A stretch of 64,000 nucleotides of DNA from Bog-105 sp965277435 (GTDB taxonomy: Bacteria; Acidobacteriota; Terriglobia; Bryobacterales; Bryobacteraceae), in the NCBI GenBank assembly GCA_965277435.1, contig OZ255821.1, forward strand, positions 2,046,001 through 2,110,000. Direction: 5' to 3'. Shown one piece after another: positions 50,160 to 59,993 of this stretch (position 1 is the stretch's first letter; the number at the start of each line of letters is the position of its first letter). The notes under the pieces are model-generated. The model saw nothing but the letters and a program-made list of their open reading frames with translations, did not search any database and had not been told where the DNA came from. The position numbers and the translations under genes are program-made.

Positions 50160-50384
50160 ATGCAATTAAGTGATTTACAAGTGATGACGTTAGCTATTTC
50201 GGTAGCCGTTCCTATTTCGCTACTGATCTACTCGAATAGCCGAATCACAGACGCAAAAGAGACTCTTAGAGCTGAGATCCAGACCCTCAAGGTGGAACTG
50301 CAGGCTATGCGCGCAGAAATTAAGACGGCGATAGACAGGCTCGACACGTCACTAAAGATCCACGAACTCGAACATCATAAGTGA
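50160..50384 (+). CDS. Small membrane-anchored coiled-coil protein
   Basis: The 74-residue protein has one membrane helix at about 8-25 (VMTLAISVAVPISLLIY) and a heptad-patterned coiled coil from about 32 to 66 (TLRAEIQTLKVELQAMRAEI, then RLDTSL). The AGGGAAG site before ATG 50160 is reasonable. No family was recognised beyond a similarity to many short acidobacterial proteins of this design. It may be a membrane scaffold. It stands between the mutS-anmK terminator and the permease gene. Confidence 0.65.
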   Translation: MQLSDLQVMTLAISVAVPISLLIYSNSRITDAKETLRAEIQTLKVELQAMRAEIKTAIDRLDTSLKIHELEHHK

Positions 50385-50430
50385 CAGAAACCCCCCGCTA
50401 ACCGTCACAATCGCAGCTTGACCATCGTTT

Positions 50431-50468
50431 CTCAAATGCGCACGTCGCCTTTGACGCGCGCATTTGAG
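50431..50468. promoter_or_regulatory. Inverted repeat immediately before permease start
   Basis: CTCAAATGCGC (50431-50441) and GCGCATTTGAG (50458-50468) are perfect reverse complements with 16 bases between. The right arm ends one base before ATG 50470, so the stem would cover the ribosome-binding region and could act as an operator or translational switch. Confidence 0.5.
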
Positions 50469-50469
50469 A

Positions 50470-53049
50470 ATGCTCCTTCCCGAAACGCTCATCCAAGACT
50501 TGCGTTACGCAGCGCGGATGATATACCGCAACGCTGGGTTTACAGCCGTCGCGGTCTTTGCCTTGGCAATCGGCATCGGGGTCAACACCGCAGTCTTCAC
50601 CGCCTATAAAGCAATGGTTGCCCGGTCTCTTGATGCTCGTGATCCAGGCGAGATGGTCAATCTTGCGCTCATCCGCAATTCGGGCGCAACCGATTTCTCA
50701 TTCAGCTATCCCGATTACCAGGCGTACCGGGATTCAGCCCATTCCTTCAGCGGCCTGATCGCCTTTAGCCCTGAGCACATGAGGCTCTCGGGGGTCAACG
50801 GCATCGTCAGCCCGCGCAGCTCGGCGGCTCGATCGGCGATCGGAAGCCTGGGCCTGCTTCCTTCCGGAACACGCAACGCGGAGTTCGCCTTCGTTTTCGT
50901 TGTCTCCGAAAACTACTTCCGGGTCCTCGGAGTCGCAGCCCTACGCGGCCGCACCTTTGAATCTGCCGGCATTCCCAGGCTGGTGGCCGCGCCCTCAGTG
51001 CTGATCAGTGAAAACTACTGGCGGAAGCGGTTTGCGAGCAATCCGACGGTGCTGGGAAAAACGATTCGCCTAAATGGCGCAGCTCTAACGATAATCGGCA
51101 TTACGCCGCACGATTTCGTCGGCACCAGTGTGGCCGCACCTGATTTCTGGCTCCCCGTTAGCCTTGAGCCGCTAGTTCATGCGAACGGAAATTGGCTACG
51201 CGACCGTGAAAACAAGTGCTGCCGCCTGTTTGGCCGGCTCGCTTCCGGCGTCAGCATCGCCCAGGCGCGTGCGGAGATGACCATTCTGGCGGATCATCTC
51301 CGCACCCTGCACGATCCTCACTCCGACTCGGCTAAACCCGCCCCTGTACTCGTTTGGCCGGGTTCCCCATTCCCTCTCCCCTTGCCGGCGTATCCCGGAC
51401 TGCGACTGGCCATTTTGCTCATCATGGCCGCTGCCGGTATGGTGCTGCTCGTCGCTTGCGCCAACGTAGCTAGCCTGCAAATGGCCCGTACCCGATCCCG
51501 CCAGGCTGAACTGCACACACGACTGTCTCTGGGAGCCACCCGGCGGCGCGTTATCCGGCAATTACTGACCGAAAGCGCTCTGCTTAGCCTGCTAGCAGGC
51601 GCCTTCGCGCTTCTGTTTACCTGGGCCTTGCTGAAAGTGGCCGTGACCCTGGCTGCCGGCGCGCTGCCTGCTGACGCGGGCACGTTCATTTTCGATGTGC
51701 GCCCCGACCTCGAAATCTTCGTCTATGTCTTCATCATTTCCCTGGTAGCCGGCATCCTTTTCGGGCTGGCGCCGGCGCTGGAAAGTTCCCGTTCCGCGCT
51801 CTCCTCCGGCCTCAGAGGCAGCACTTCGCCGGCTCGCACCCGACGTCTCCAGGACTTGCTCATCGTTGCGCAAGTTGGCCTGTCACTCGTGCTCATGATC
51901 GCCGGAAGCATGTTCGTGCGGGGCGCCATTCACGCCATCGAGATGGACACCGGCTATGACAGCAAGCACGTAATAGATCTCGCTTTACAGTTTCCCGAAG
52001 GATCAAAATACGGCCCCGACCACAAGCTTGCGCTCGTACGCGAGCTTCGCAGGCGCTTCGCTGACCTTCGCGGAGTCGCCGTCATCACCAGCGCCCAGCC
52101 GCCGGACGATAACTTTTATCGAACCGCCGCCGTCGCGCTTAACGGAGAGAAATCCTCAGCGCAAAACTTGCAGTCGATCCTCTACTACAGTTACGTTCAG
52201 GCAAACTACTTCCAGACGCTTAGCATTCCGCTATTCCTGGGCCGCGACTTTCAACCGCAAGCCGGCCAAAATGAGCATTCAATCATTCTGAGCGAATCAG
52301 CCGCCAAACAACTCTGGCCGGACGAGAATCCCATCGGCCGCATACTCCGTTTGGGTCCCACCGACGAAAAAATACATGATCGGACTGAGCTTCTTGCGGA
52401 CGGGCCGGCCTACCAGGTCATCGGCGTCGCCCGCGACACACGAGGCGTTGAATTCGACGGCAGCGACTCCAGGCGCGTCTACCTGCCTTTGCCCGATGAC
52501 CGGCTTCAAGCCCACCCCTTACTCATCCGTACCCAATCCGACCCGGGTCCGGTCATAAGAATGATCGATTCGGTCCTCTCGTCCACCGACCCCGACCTGG
52601 TCGCAACCGCTTCTACTCTCGATGAAAGGCTTCGCCAGACGGCATCGTTCATCACCTCGAGCCTGGCGGCCGGTATTGCGTCTACTGCCGGCTTATTCGG
52701 GCTTCTGCTCGCCTTGCTGGGAATATACGGCACGGTCAGCTATATCGTCGTCCTCCGCACCCGCGAAATCGGCATCCGCCTCGCGGTCGGCGCACAAAAG
52801 CGCGACATCCTTTCGCTCATCCTGCGCGAAAGCACACAGCCTGTGCTCGCTGGATTGCTTCTCGGAATGTTTCTCGCAGCGGGAGTCTCTTACCTGCTGC
52901 GTGGCATTTTCTATGGACTCCACGCCGTCGATCGCATCTCGTTCTGCGGTATGTCTCTGTTGTTTTTGTTGATCGCGCTGCTTGCCGCCTATCCGCCGTC
53001 GCGCCGAGCCATGCGCGTCGATCCCATGGTGGCGCTCAGATACGAATGA
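50470..53049 (+). CDS. Orphan duplicated MacB/FtsX-type permease of acidobacterial family
   Basis: The 859-residue protein is a tandem duplication of a MacB-like permease. It starts with LIQDLRYAARMIYRNAGFTAVAVFALAIGIG, the standard opening of the acidobacterial duplicated orphan permease family (TIGR03434 from memory). A periplasmic MacB domain covers about 50-250 and three FtsX spans about 305-410 (GMVLLVACANVASLQMARTRSRQAE). A second MacB domain is at about 450-690. The last FtsX domain is near 735-855, with YGTVSYIVVLRTREIGIRLAVGAQKRDI. No ABC ATPase is adjacent, as is usual for the family, and no PadR regulator precedes it, which is unusual. ATG 50470 is preferred over TTG 50464. Function is unproven; mechanotransmission without transport has been proposed for related proteins. 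Confidence 0.92.
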   Translation: MLLPETLIQDLRYAARMIYRNAGFTAVAVFALAIGIGVNTAVFTAYKAMVARSLDARDPGEMVNLALIRNSGATDFSFSYPDYQAYRDSAHSFSGLIAFSPEHMRLSGVNGIVSPRSSAARSAIGSLGLLPSGTRNAEFAFVFVVSENYFRVLGVAALRGRTFESAGIPRLVAAPSVLISENYWRKRFASNPTVLGKTIRLNGAALTIIGITPHDFVGTSVAAPDFWLPVSLEPLVHANGNWLRDRENKCCRLFGRLASGVSIAQARAEMTILADHLRTLHDPHSDSAKPAPVLVWPGSPFPLPLPAYPGLRLAILLIMAAAGMVLLVACANVASLQMARTRSRQAELHTRLSLGATRRRVIRQLLTESALLSLLAGAFALLFTWALLKVAVTLAAGALPADAGTFIFDVRPDLEIFVYVFIISLVAGILFGLAPALESSRSALSSGLRGSTSPARTRRLQDLLIVAQVGLSLVLMIAGSMFVRGAIHAIEMDTGYDSKHVIDLALQFPEGSKYGPDHKLALVRELRRRFADLRGVAVITSAQPPDDNFYRTAAVALNGEKSSAQNLQSILYYSYVQANYFQTLSIPLFLGRDFQPQAGQNEHSIILSESAAKQLWPDENPIGRILRLGPTDEKIHDRTELLADGPAYQVIGVARDTRGVEFDGSDSRRVYLPLPDDRLQAHPLLIRTQSDPGPVIRMIDSVLSSTDPDLVATASTLDERLRQTASFITSSLAAGIASTAGLFGLLLALLGIYGTVSYIVVLRTREIGIRLAVGAQKRDILSLILRESTQPVLAGLLLGMFLAAGVSYLLRGIFYGLHAVDRISFCGMSLLFLLIALLAAYPPSRRAMRVDPMVALRYE

Positions 53050-53206
53050 AGGGCTGGTCTGCATTCGTCGAGCCACTTAACTAACCCGGCTAAATAAGAG
53101 CACACCCTGGCTTTTCTTCGTACAGATGTTTTTGGTCCAGTTCCCGAATGAATGGATTGTCCGCCGCTCAGATGCAAAATAAAGCGCCCGCGAATGCACT
53201 TCGAAA

Positions 53207-55537
53207 CTACTTGTGCCTGCTCTCGATCCGCAGCCTCTCAGCAAACCTGAAGGTGAATATCGCAAGCCAAGCGGTGCCTGAGACCATCACGGCCAGTGCA
53301 AGAATATCGCTCGCGACAAATTGACGCTGCACAAGCGAATGTTGCGACCAGATGGTGGGGACAAGCAACATGGCAAGGATCTCAATGCCACGAGACAGCA
53401 AAGCCCAGTCACAAATCCGCCAAAACGTTTGAGCTTGCGTCAGGTATCTACGCCAAATCACGGCGGCAAAAATCATCAATCCTAAGAACCACGCATGTAA
53501 GCCCTCTCGCATCAAACCCCGCGTGACAGGCCAACCGAGGTAAGCGTCAAAGAACAAAAACGGAATAACAAATACCAGTAAAACCCACCGCCGCGCCCGC
53601 CGCCACGCAACGTACATCAGCCGCATCAGGCAGAAAAAGAACGCGAGGCCAGCGCCGAAGGGTAGTGTATTCCAATATTGAAAGAAAAAAGGAATGACGG
53701 GCCGGGAATCACCACGGATCGAATGCAAACCCGGTTCGGTGCGATGAAACAGGAACAAATCGAAGGGTACGAGTGTAATGACAAAGGAGTGATATCGGTG
53801 CCAGAGCCAACCGGCAGCGGTCGGCGGGACCGCATCGCTCATGGTGAAAAATTGCAGGAATGCGCCTTGTTCGTAGTGCCCGTCATTCAGGATTCTCCAG
53901 AACAAAAGCCACACGGCAACGCCCCCGCCAAAGTACGCGCAGCGAAGAGCCCAGCGGGATAGCGTTGCGGTGTCGAAACTTTGCCGCTCGTCAGAAGCCG
54001 GGGGAACCAGAAACACCAGTGCCGCAATCGGCAGTACCCAGATGAGGGCGGACGGATGGCATAAATAGCCGAAACCGAGCACTAATCCGCTCAGCAGATA
54101 GCGCGCCTGAAAAATGAGATAAGCGGCTAGCAGGACGAACGATGCCGCCAGCAGTTTTGGCCAGGTGAAATAGATCTCGTGAACGACAAATGGCGAGGTT
54201 ACCGCCAGGAGGAAAGCGAAAAACGCCCACTGTTCAGTCAAGAAAAGCTTGGCCAGGCCGTATACGGCCAACAAGCCGCACGCCAGCATGGCGATCATCG
54301 CGATCCGGTAGGCGCTGTATCCGTCCGGGTCGAAGACCACCCAACCTTCGACCGGTAAGCCCGCCGGCGGTTCCGCTGGGGACGCCAGAACGATCGGAGC
54401 CGCAGCCAAACCTGGAATGGGGCCACGAGAGGAAAAAGCCCAGCCTCCATTGAGTGTTTTCGCGAGCGGGCTATAGGGATCAATGCGTCGAGAGACAATT
54501 TGTATGGTGGCGAAAGGGAATTCGGGATCGCTTCTTTCGCCGACCTCGAGCGTGCGTGAGACGTAGCCCCCGAACAATTCTCCCGCGGGGCCAGGCGAGT
54601 ATTCGGCCTTCGCTACCGCGATGGCAACCAGGACCACGACGACCAACAGAACGCGTCTTTCGGTTGCGTTCGTGAAGGTTGAGAGCGGCGCGCGAATAAA
54701 GCGATACAAGATGTAGAGCGATAGGATCCAGAGTCCAACGCGCGAGAGCAAGGCGGGAGAAACCTGGAACGGCCGGAACCAGACCGCTAAGCCAAGGAGC
54801 GCCAGGATGATCAGACCAGGAGCGGGAACCCAGATTAAGGACATGCGCTCGCAGCGGCCTGCGCGTTTTTGACGAACGATCAAGCCAGGCGCGAGAAACA
54901 GAACCAGCGAAGCGGCACACGCGAGCAGGACCAGACCGATCTGTTTGAACAGCTGTTTGGTCTTCATGCCGCGAATGACGAACGGCTCGGTGAAGGCCAG
55001 CCATCCTTGTGATCCCGTGGTGCCATCGACGGCTATCATCCTGAATTTCACCGGATCTTTTATGTGCTGCAAAGAAATTTTGGCGATTTGCCAGACTTCG
55101 CCGGGATCGTTCGAAATTACGGGGAGCCGCACGGTTGCATTACGAGCAGTTTGTACTTCGACAACCAATTGATTGCCTGGACTATCGGGATACCCGGCGA
55201 CCGCGAGATAGAACTCGGCTTTGGCCGGGTACCAGGCCGAGCGAGCGGTGCCCACGTTCGCGAAAGAGCCCGGCCACGAGCCGTACCATTTCACCTCCTC
55301 GTCGAAGCGCAGCGGAAGCGCGACGCCATAGTGAGCGCCGGGAAAAAATCCTGTACCCGATAGCGCAGGCTCGCGCGGGTTAATCGAGCGCAATATGGAA
55401 ACGTCTAAACGGAACCGTTGGACACGGGCGCAACTGCCGGACAGCAAAAATCCGATCGTGGCTACACACAGTCCGATCGCAACCGCATCCGCTCTACTAA
55501 ACCTTTTCCCGCCAAGCTGAGCAGTCCTCCCGAGCAT
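53207..55537 (-). CDS. Large polytopic membrane protein, GT-C-like
   Basis: The 776-residue protein begins with one membrane span (VAIGLCVATIGFLLSG). A periplasmic beta-rich region follows at about 50-185 (GVALPLRFDEEVKWYGSW, LVVEVQTARNATVRLP), then about 14 spans to the end. Among these, RTLEVGERSDPEFPFATIQIVSRRIDPYSPLAK may be a large loop with acidic residues of GT-C type, and EIYFTWPKLLAASFVLLAAYL is typical of such enzymes. No specific family was recognised; the overall look is an ArnT-like membrane glycosyltransferase. ATG 55537 is chosen over TTG 55552, but neither has a good ribosome site. It lies on the same strand just after treS. Confidence 0.75.
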   Translation of the reverse strand: MLGRTAQLGGKRFSRADAVAIGLCVATIGFLLSGSCARVQRFRLDVSILRSINPREPALSGTGFFPGAHYGVALPLRFDEEVKWYGSWPGSFANVGTARSAWYPAKAEFYLAVAGYPDSPGNQLVVEVQTARNATVRLPVISNDPGEVWQIAKISLQHIKDPVKFRMIAVDGTTGSQGWLAFTEPFVIRGMKTKQLFKQIGLVLLACAASLVLFLAPGLIVRQKRAGRCERMSLIWVPAPGLIILALLGLAVWFRPFQVSPALLSRVGLWILSLYILYRFIRAPLSTFTNATERRVLLVVVVLVAIAVAKAEYSPGPAGELFGGYVSRTLEVGERSDPEFPFATIQIVSRRIDPYSPLAKTLNGGWAFSSRGPIPGLAAAPIVLASPAEPPAGLPVEGWVVFDPDGYSAYRIAMIAMLACGLLAVYGLAKLFLTEQWAFFAFLLAVTSPFVVHEIYFTWPKLLAASFVLLAAYLIFQARYLLSGLVLGFGYLCHPSALIWVLPIAALVFLVPPASDERQSFDTATLSRWALRCAYFGGGVAVWLLFWRILNDGHYEQGAFLQFFTMSDAVPPTAAGWLWHRYHSFVITLVPFDLFLFHRTEPGLHSIRGDSRPVIPFFFQYWNTLPFGAGLAFFFCLMRLMYVAWRRARRWVLLVFVIPFLFFDAYLGWPVTRGLMREGLHAWFLGLMIFAAVIWRRYLTQAQTFWRICDWALLSRGIEILAMLLVPTIWSQHSLVQRQFVASDILALAVMVSGTAWLAIFTFRFAERLRIESRHK

Positions 55538-55592
55538 GTTAAACAGGGTCAAGTAGGGCGAAGATGCCGCTGAAGCGCTTCAACCATCGCCG

Positions 55593-58500
55593 TCACTCCG
55601 CCACTTCGCGCTCAGCATCCGCATCGATCAAGTGCAGAATAATCCGAAACGGCATCCCCGCCAGCTCCGGTTTATCCTCTACATCGCTCCTTAAATCGAG
55701 CAACGCGCGTTCCAGAATATACGTCTGCAACAACGTTTGCTGATCGGCGCGCGAGTTCGGCAGGTACGCCGCTCCGGCCGCATTTCTCCAGTAGCCGCGA
55801 ATGAAAGCCGCCGTGACATGCGAGTACCAGAAACGCACTGCATCACGCAACTGACGCCGCGACAAAGCATCGTTCAAATCCCCTGAAGCGATCTGCCGCA
55901 TCGTCGCTTGTGCCGCATAGCCAAACGAGACGACCATGCTGGCCACATCGCGCAGCGGACAGCGTTTCAACCGGCGTTCGCTCACGTGTACATTCGGATC
56001 GCCTTCGAAATCGGAGATGACCACATCATCGTTTTGCACCAGCAGATGCCCCAGGTGCAGCCGTCCATGAAAGCGCGAACGCTCCGACGCAATGCGCTGC
56101 TCATACACTGCCTGCAGTTTTGATACGATCGCGCCTTCGTGCTCCAGAACTTTCGCGCCCAGCACGCGCACCTCTTCATCCATCTCCGAATAGCGTTGAC
56201 GGATGAACTCCATGCGCCGGCCTACCAGCCCGATATAGCCGTGGTACAAGCCTTGCCGGTAGAAGTCGTTAAACGGTTCAGGAGAAAACGCTGGATTGTC
56301 GAACTGCGTCGAGAGAATGCGATGGAGCTGCGCCACGCGCATACCCATCTTCTCGGCCGAAGCCAAAAAGTCTCCGATCAGGTCGACTGCGATAGCAGGC
56401 GGATCAGCGAGCGCCACATCGAGCGTATAAACCTTTTCCGGAGACTGCTTTCGCAAATCCGCTTGCGTTACTTTTTCCTCTGAAACCCGGTCGATGAACT
56501 CGTTCATCTGACGCCGCGTTTCCTGCCACGCATTGCCCTCGTTAGGCACATATCCGTGCAAAATCGCAATCACGGTGGACTCGCCGGAACTCGTCTGATA
56601 TTCCATGCACCCGGCGTACGACGTGGCATTGGCGAAAGGATGCTTCTCTGTCAGCAACTGTCCCATTTCCACGCCGGGATGAATGCCAGGCTCTATTTTT
56701 CTGAGCAGCTTTAAGACAAACCGATCACCAAACCGGATCGACGTATCAACTTCGGAAGACGGGAACACAGACGGTTCCAGATTCGGATGCGTAGAGCCCC
56801 ACAACTTGCGGAATTCCCGGTTGCGTTGCGCCACCAGCTGACCGTTTTCCCCAATGAACTTTCGCCTCCGTGCGAAGGCTTCGATGAGCGCCGTACTAAA
56901 ATCCTTATTCTGAATGGCGCTATAGAGCATGGCCTTTCCACCCGGCACACGCACTTCGGCCACGATCGAATCGGGATCATCCTCGCGCAAATTCTCCAGT
57001 TCGCCTTCCTGGCTAATCCCCAGAGGCACGACGAATACCTCCGGATCGCCGCTCGCATACTCGACCCGCACCAGCGCCAGGCGGAACCGCCCATCTCCGA
57101 CCGACAGCGCCTCGGTGATCTGGATGGACCGTAATCGCCGGTCTTTCGAATGGAACCAGCTGCGCGTGCGCAGGAAGCGGGGCAAGACCGCCGCGATGCT
57201 CCCGCGAATGGCAGGATCCCAGATGTCTTTCAACGCGGGAATGCTCAGCAGCGGAATCGACTGCTGCCGCATCTCCGCGGTCGGCGCACTCACCGGCGTT
57301 GATACCTGCCGCGGCTCGAGCGCGAACCAGAAAAATGAATTTGGTCCGAGCGTTAACGGATAATAGCTCTCCCCGATCGTTGGAAAATCCGTGCGGCCGA
57401 ATAGCTCTACCGGCGTATGTCCGTTGAACTTGTGCAGGTCGAGTTGTACAGCCTGGGCAAAGCGCGATAAGTTGGCCACCACCAGAATGACTTCTTCTTC
57501 ATACCGGCGCAGGTAAGCGAGTACGCGCTGATTGCTCGGCAGCAGAAATTCGAGCGTGCCCCTTCCAAACGCCCGGTATTGCTTGCGCAGCTTGATCAAT
57601 CTCTTGGTCCAGTTCAACAGCGAATTCGGATTCTCCTGCTGCGATTCCACATTGATCGCTTCGTAGTGATAAGCCGGATCGATGTTCACCGGTAGATACA
57701 ACCGCTGGGGATTTGTGCTCGAGAATCCGGCGTTACGGTCCGGACTCCACTGCATCGGAGTGCGCACTCCATTTCGATCGCCGAGATAGACGTTGTCGCC
57801 CATGCCGATCTCGTCACCGTAGTAAATCACCGGTGTTCCCGGCATGGAGAACAGCAGCGCATTCATCACTTCAATGCGCGCACGATCGTTGCCGAGCAGC
57901 GGCGCCAGCCGCCGGCGAATGCCCAGGTTGATGCGCGCCCGCTGGTCAGAGGCGTACACACGATACATGTAGTCACGCTCTTCGTCCGTGACCATTTCGA
58001 GCGTCAGCTCGTCATGATTGCGAAGGAACATCGCCCACTGGCAGGTCTCCGGAATATCCGGCGTTCGTTTCAGAATCTCTACAATCGGCAGACGGTCTTC
58101 CAGCCGCAGCGCCATAAACAGCCGTGGCATCAGCGGGAAATGGAAGTTCATGTGGCACTCGTCGCCCTTGCCGAAATACGCTACCGCATCTTCCGGCCAC
58201 ATGTTGGCTTCCGAAAGAAGCATGCTTCCCGGATGAGTTGCGTCCAAATGCTGGCGCAACTCGCGCAAAAACGCGTGTGTCTCGGGAAGGTTCTCGCAGC
58301 TCGTGCCTTCCCGCTCGAACAGGTACGGAATTGCGTCCAGCCGGAATCCATCCACGCCCATGCCCGCCCAAAAGTCGAGCATATGCATCACAGCGCGCTG
58401 CACCAGCGGACTGTCGAAATTCAAATCTGGTTGATGCGAGTAGAAGCGATGCCAGAAATAAGCTTTCGCTACCGGATCCCAGCTCCAGTTCGACGGCTCA

Positions 58501-58967
58501 AAGTCTTTGAAGATGATGCGAGTGCCAGCATACTTGTTCGGATCGTCACTCCAAACGTAAAAATCGCGCCAGCGTGAACCTGGTTCGGCGGTCCGGGAAC
58601 GCTGAAACCAGACGTGCTGATCGGACGTGTGGTTGATAACCAGCTCCGTGATTACCCGCAGCCCGCGGCGATGCGCCTCCCGCATAAAATGCTGGAAGTC
58701 GCGCAGCGTGCCATACGCCTGATGCACGCTGCGAAAATCGGAGATGTCGTAGCCGTCATCTTTCCAGGGCGATGGAAAAAACGGCAACAGCCAGATGGCC
58801 GTTACACCGAGATCCTCAAGATAATCGAGCTTCTCCGCCAGCCCCCGGAAGTCTCCCATCCCGTCCGCATTGCTGTCGTAAAATGCTCGAACATGTGCCT
58901 CATAGATGATTGCGTCTTTGTACCAGAGGGGTTCGTTATTGATTGTGCCGTTAGATTGCGAAGGCAT
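55593..58967 (-). CDS. treS: Trehalose synthase fused to maltokinase (TreS-Mak)
   Basis: The 1124-residue protein has two parts. Residues 15 to about 560 form a GH13 trehalose synthase: YEAHVRAFYDSNADGMGDFRGL, LVINHTSDQHVWFQ, the nucleophile Asp in GVDGFRLDAIPYL, the acid/base Glu in LLSEANMWPE, and FLRNHDELT with the third acidic residue. From about 600 onward lies a maltokinase-like part (FLRTRSWFHSKDRRLRSIQI, later FHGRLHLGHLLVQNDDVVISDFEGDP, which holds the catalytic HLGHLL and DFEGD motifs). TreS interconverts maltose and trehalose, and Mak phosphorylates maltose to maltose 1-phosphate for GlgE glucan synthesis. The fusion is known in several phyla. No treYZ or glgE is seen nearby. Confidence 0.95.
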   Translation of the reverse strand: MPSQSNGTINNEPLWYKDAIIYEAHVRAFYDSNADGMGDFRGLAEKLDYLEDLGVTAIWLLPFFPSPWKDDGYDISDFRSVHQAYGTLRDFQHFMREAHRRGLRVITELVINHTSDQHVWFQRSRTAEPGSRWRDFYVWSDDPNKYAGTRIIFKDFEPSNWSWDPVAKAYFWHRFYSHQPDLNFDSPLVQRAVMHMLDFWAGMGVDGFRLDAIPYLFEREGTSCENLPETHAFLRELRQHLDATHPGSMLLSEANMWPEDAVAYFGKGDECHMNFHFPLMPRLFMALRLEDRLPIVEILKRTPDIPETCQWAMFLRNHDELTLEMVTDEERDYMYRVYASDQRARINLGIRRRLAPLLGNDRARIEVMNALLFSMPGTPVIYYGDEIGMGDNVYLGDRNGVRTPMQWSPDRNAGFSSTNPQRLYLPVNIDPAYHYEAINVESQQENPNSLLNWTKRLIKLRKQYRAFGRGTLEFLLPSNQRVLAYLRRYEEEVILVVANLSRFAQAVQLDLHKFNGHTPVELFGRTDFPTIGESYYPLTLGPNSFFWFALEPRQVSTPVSAPTAEMRQQSIPLLSIPALKDIWDPAIRGSIAAVLPRFLRTRSWFHSKDRRLRSIQITEALSVGDGRFRLALVRVEYASGDPEVFVVPLGISQEGELENLREDDPDSIVAEVRVPGGKAMLYSAIQNKDFSTALIEAFARRRKFIGENGQLVAQRNREFRKLWGSTHPNLEPSVFPSSEVDTSIRFGDRFVLKLLRKIEPGIHPGVEMGQLLTEKHPFANATSYAGCMEYQTSSGESTVIAILHGYVPNEGNAWQETRRQMNEFIDRVSEEKVTQADLRKQSPEKVYTLDVALADPPAIAVDLIGDFLASAEKMGMRVAQLHRILSTQFDNPAFSPEPFNDFYRQGLYHGYIGLVGRRMEFIRQRYSEMDEEVRVLGAKVLEHEGAIVSKLQAVYEQRIASERSRFHGRLHLGHLLVQNDDVVISDFEGDPNVHVSERRLKRCPLRDVASMVVSFGYAAQATMRQIASGDLNDALSRRQLRDAVRFWYSHVTAAFIRGYWRNAAGAAYLPNSRADQQTLLQTYILERALLDLRSDVEDKPELAGMPFRIILHLIDADAEREVAE

Positions 58968-59048
58968 TCGGTTCGCGCGATTTAATGGTACAAGACCTCT
59001 CGCGTTGTGCCCGATTTCGCCCCGCGCGTTAGCATTTGTCTTGGGATC

Positions 59049-59987
59049 ATGCGCTTTGCCTTTCTGCTTTTCGCTTGCTTAACGGGGTTAATGGAAGCAG
59101 CAGACCTGCGGCTCGGCATCATCGGCGCCGACACTTCACACGTCCCTGCGTTTACCCAGGCCTTAAATGACCCGCAATCGGCCGACCACGTTCCCGGCGC
59201 GCGCATCGTCATGGCGTATCGCGGCGGCAGCCCGGATATCGAAGAGAGCGCCCGGCGAATCGATAAATTCACCGGCGAAATTGTGAATCGGTATCACGTG
59301 GAGCTGGTCTCTACCATTGCCGAAATGTGCCCTGCCGTTGATGGCTTGCTGCTCGAGAGCGTGGATGGCCGCGCTCATCTGAACCAGTTTCGCCAAGCCG
59401 CTCGTTGCGGTAAGCCCGTATTCGTCGACAAACCGCTCGCCGCCAGCCGTCCTGACGCCGAGGAGATCGCCCGCATCGGCCGCGACGCGAAGATACCCTG
59501 GTTCAGCGCCTCGACGCTGCGCTACAGCCCCCTGGAAGATCTGAGGAAGACCTCCATAGCCGCTGCCTTCGTCTGGGCGCCTGGTCCGAACGAACCTCAC
59601 CAACCCCTCGCCCTCACCTGGTACGGCATCCATGGCGTGGAGATGCTCTACACGATTCTGGGTCCGGGCTGCCAGGCGGTGGGCCAGCTCACCAGCGCCG
59701 ATTCCGACACCCTGACCGGCATCTGGAAAGACGGCCGGCAAGGCACCATTCACCTCCAGCGGCCCTATGGAAAATACGGCGCCATTGTCTTCCACCAGGA
59801 CAAAAGCGTCGAGACAAAATTGGATGTCGAGGTCAGCTACGTTCCGCTCGTCAAACAAATTGTCGCCTTCATGCAAACCAAAACACCGCCCGTGCCCAAT
59901 GCCGTGACCCTCGAAATGTTTGCTTTCATGGATGCCGCCCAACGGAGCAAAGCCTCACACGGCATCCTCACTCCGCTACAGCCGTAA
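59049..59987 (+). CDS. Exported Gfo/Idh-like oxidoreductase
   Basis: ATG 59049 gives 312 residues; a longer frame from 59007 exists but would bury the signal peptide. MRFAFLLFACLTGLMEA is a probable signal peptide. The mature part starts ADLRLGIIGADTSHVPAF, a Rossmann start in which the usual GxGxxG is replaced by GIIGADTS. KPVFVDKPLAASRPDAEEI with the Lys-Pro motif follows near residue 118, and GIHGVEMLYTILGPG near 190 is in place of the usual DxGxH. Export would put NAD(P)-binding in the periplasm or require Tat-like folding, so it may bind a ligand rather than catalyse. It overlaps nothing and is followed six bases later by the GT1 gene. Confidence 0.8.
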   Translation: MRFAFLLFACLTGLMEAADLRLGIIGADTSHVPAFTQALNDPQSADHVPGARIVMAYRGGSPDIEESARRIDKFTGEIVNRYHVELVSTIAEMCPAVDGLLLESVDGRAHLNQFRQAARCGKPVFVDKPLAASRPDAEEIARIGRDAKIPWFSASTLRYSPLEDLRKTSIAAAFVWAPGPNEPHQPLALTWYGIHGVEMLYTILGPGCQAVGQLTSADSDTLTGIWKDGRQGTIHLQRPYGKYGAIVFHQDKSVETKLDVEVSYVPLVKQIVAFMQTKTPPVPNAVTLEMFAFMDAAQRSKASHGILTPLQP

Positions 59988-59993
59988 CGAGCC

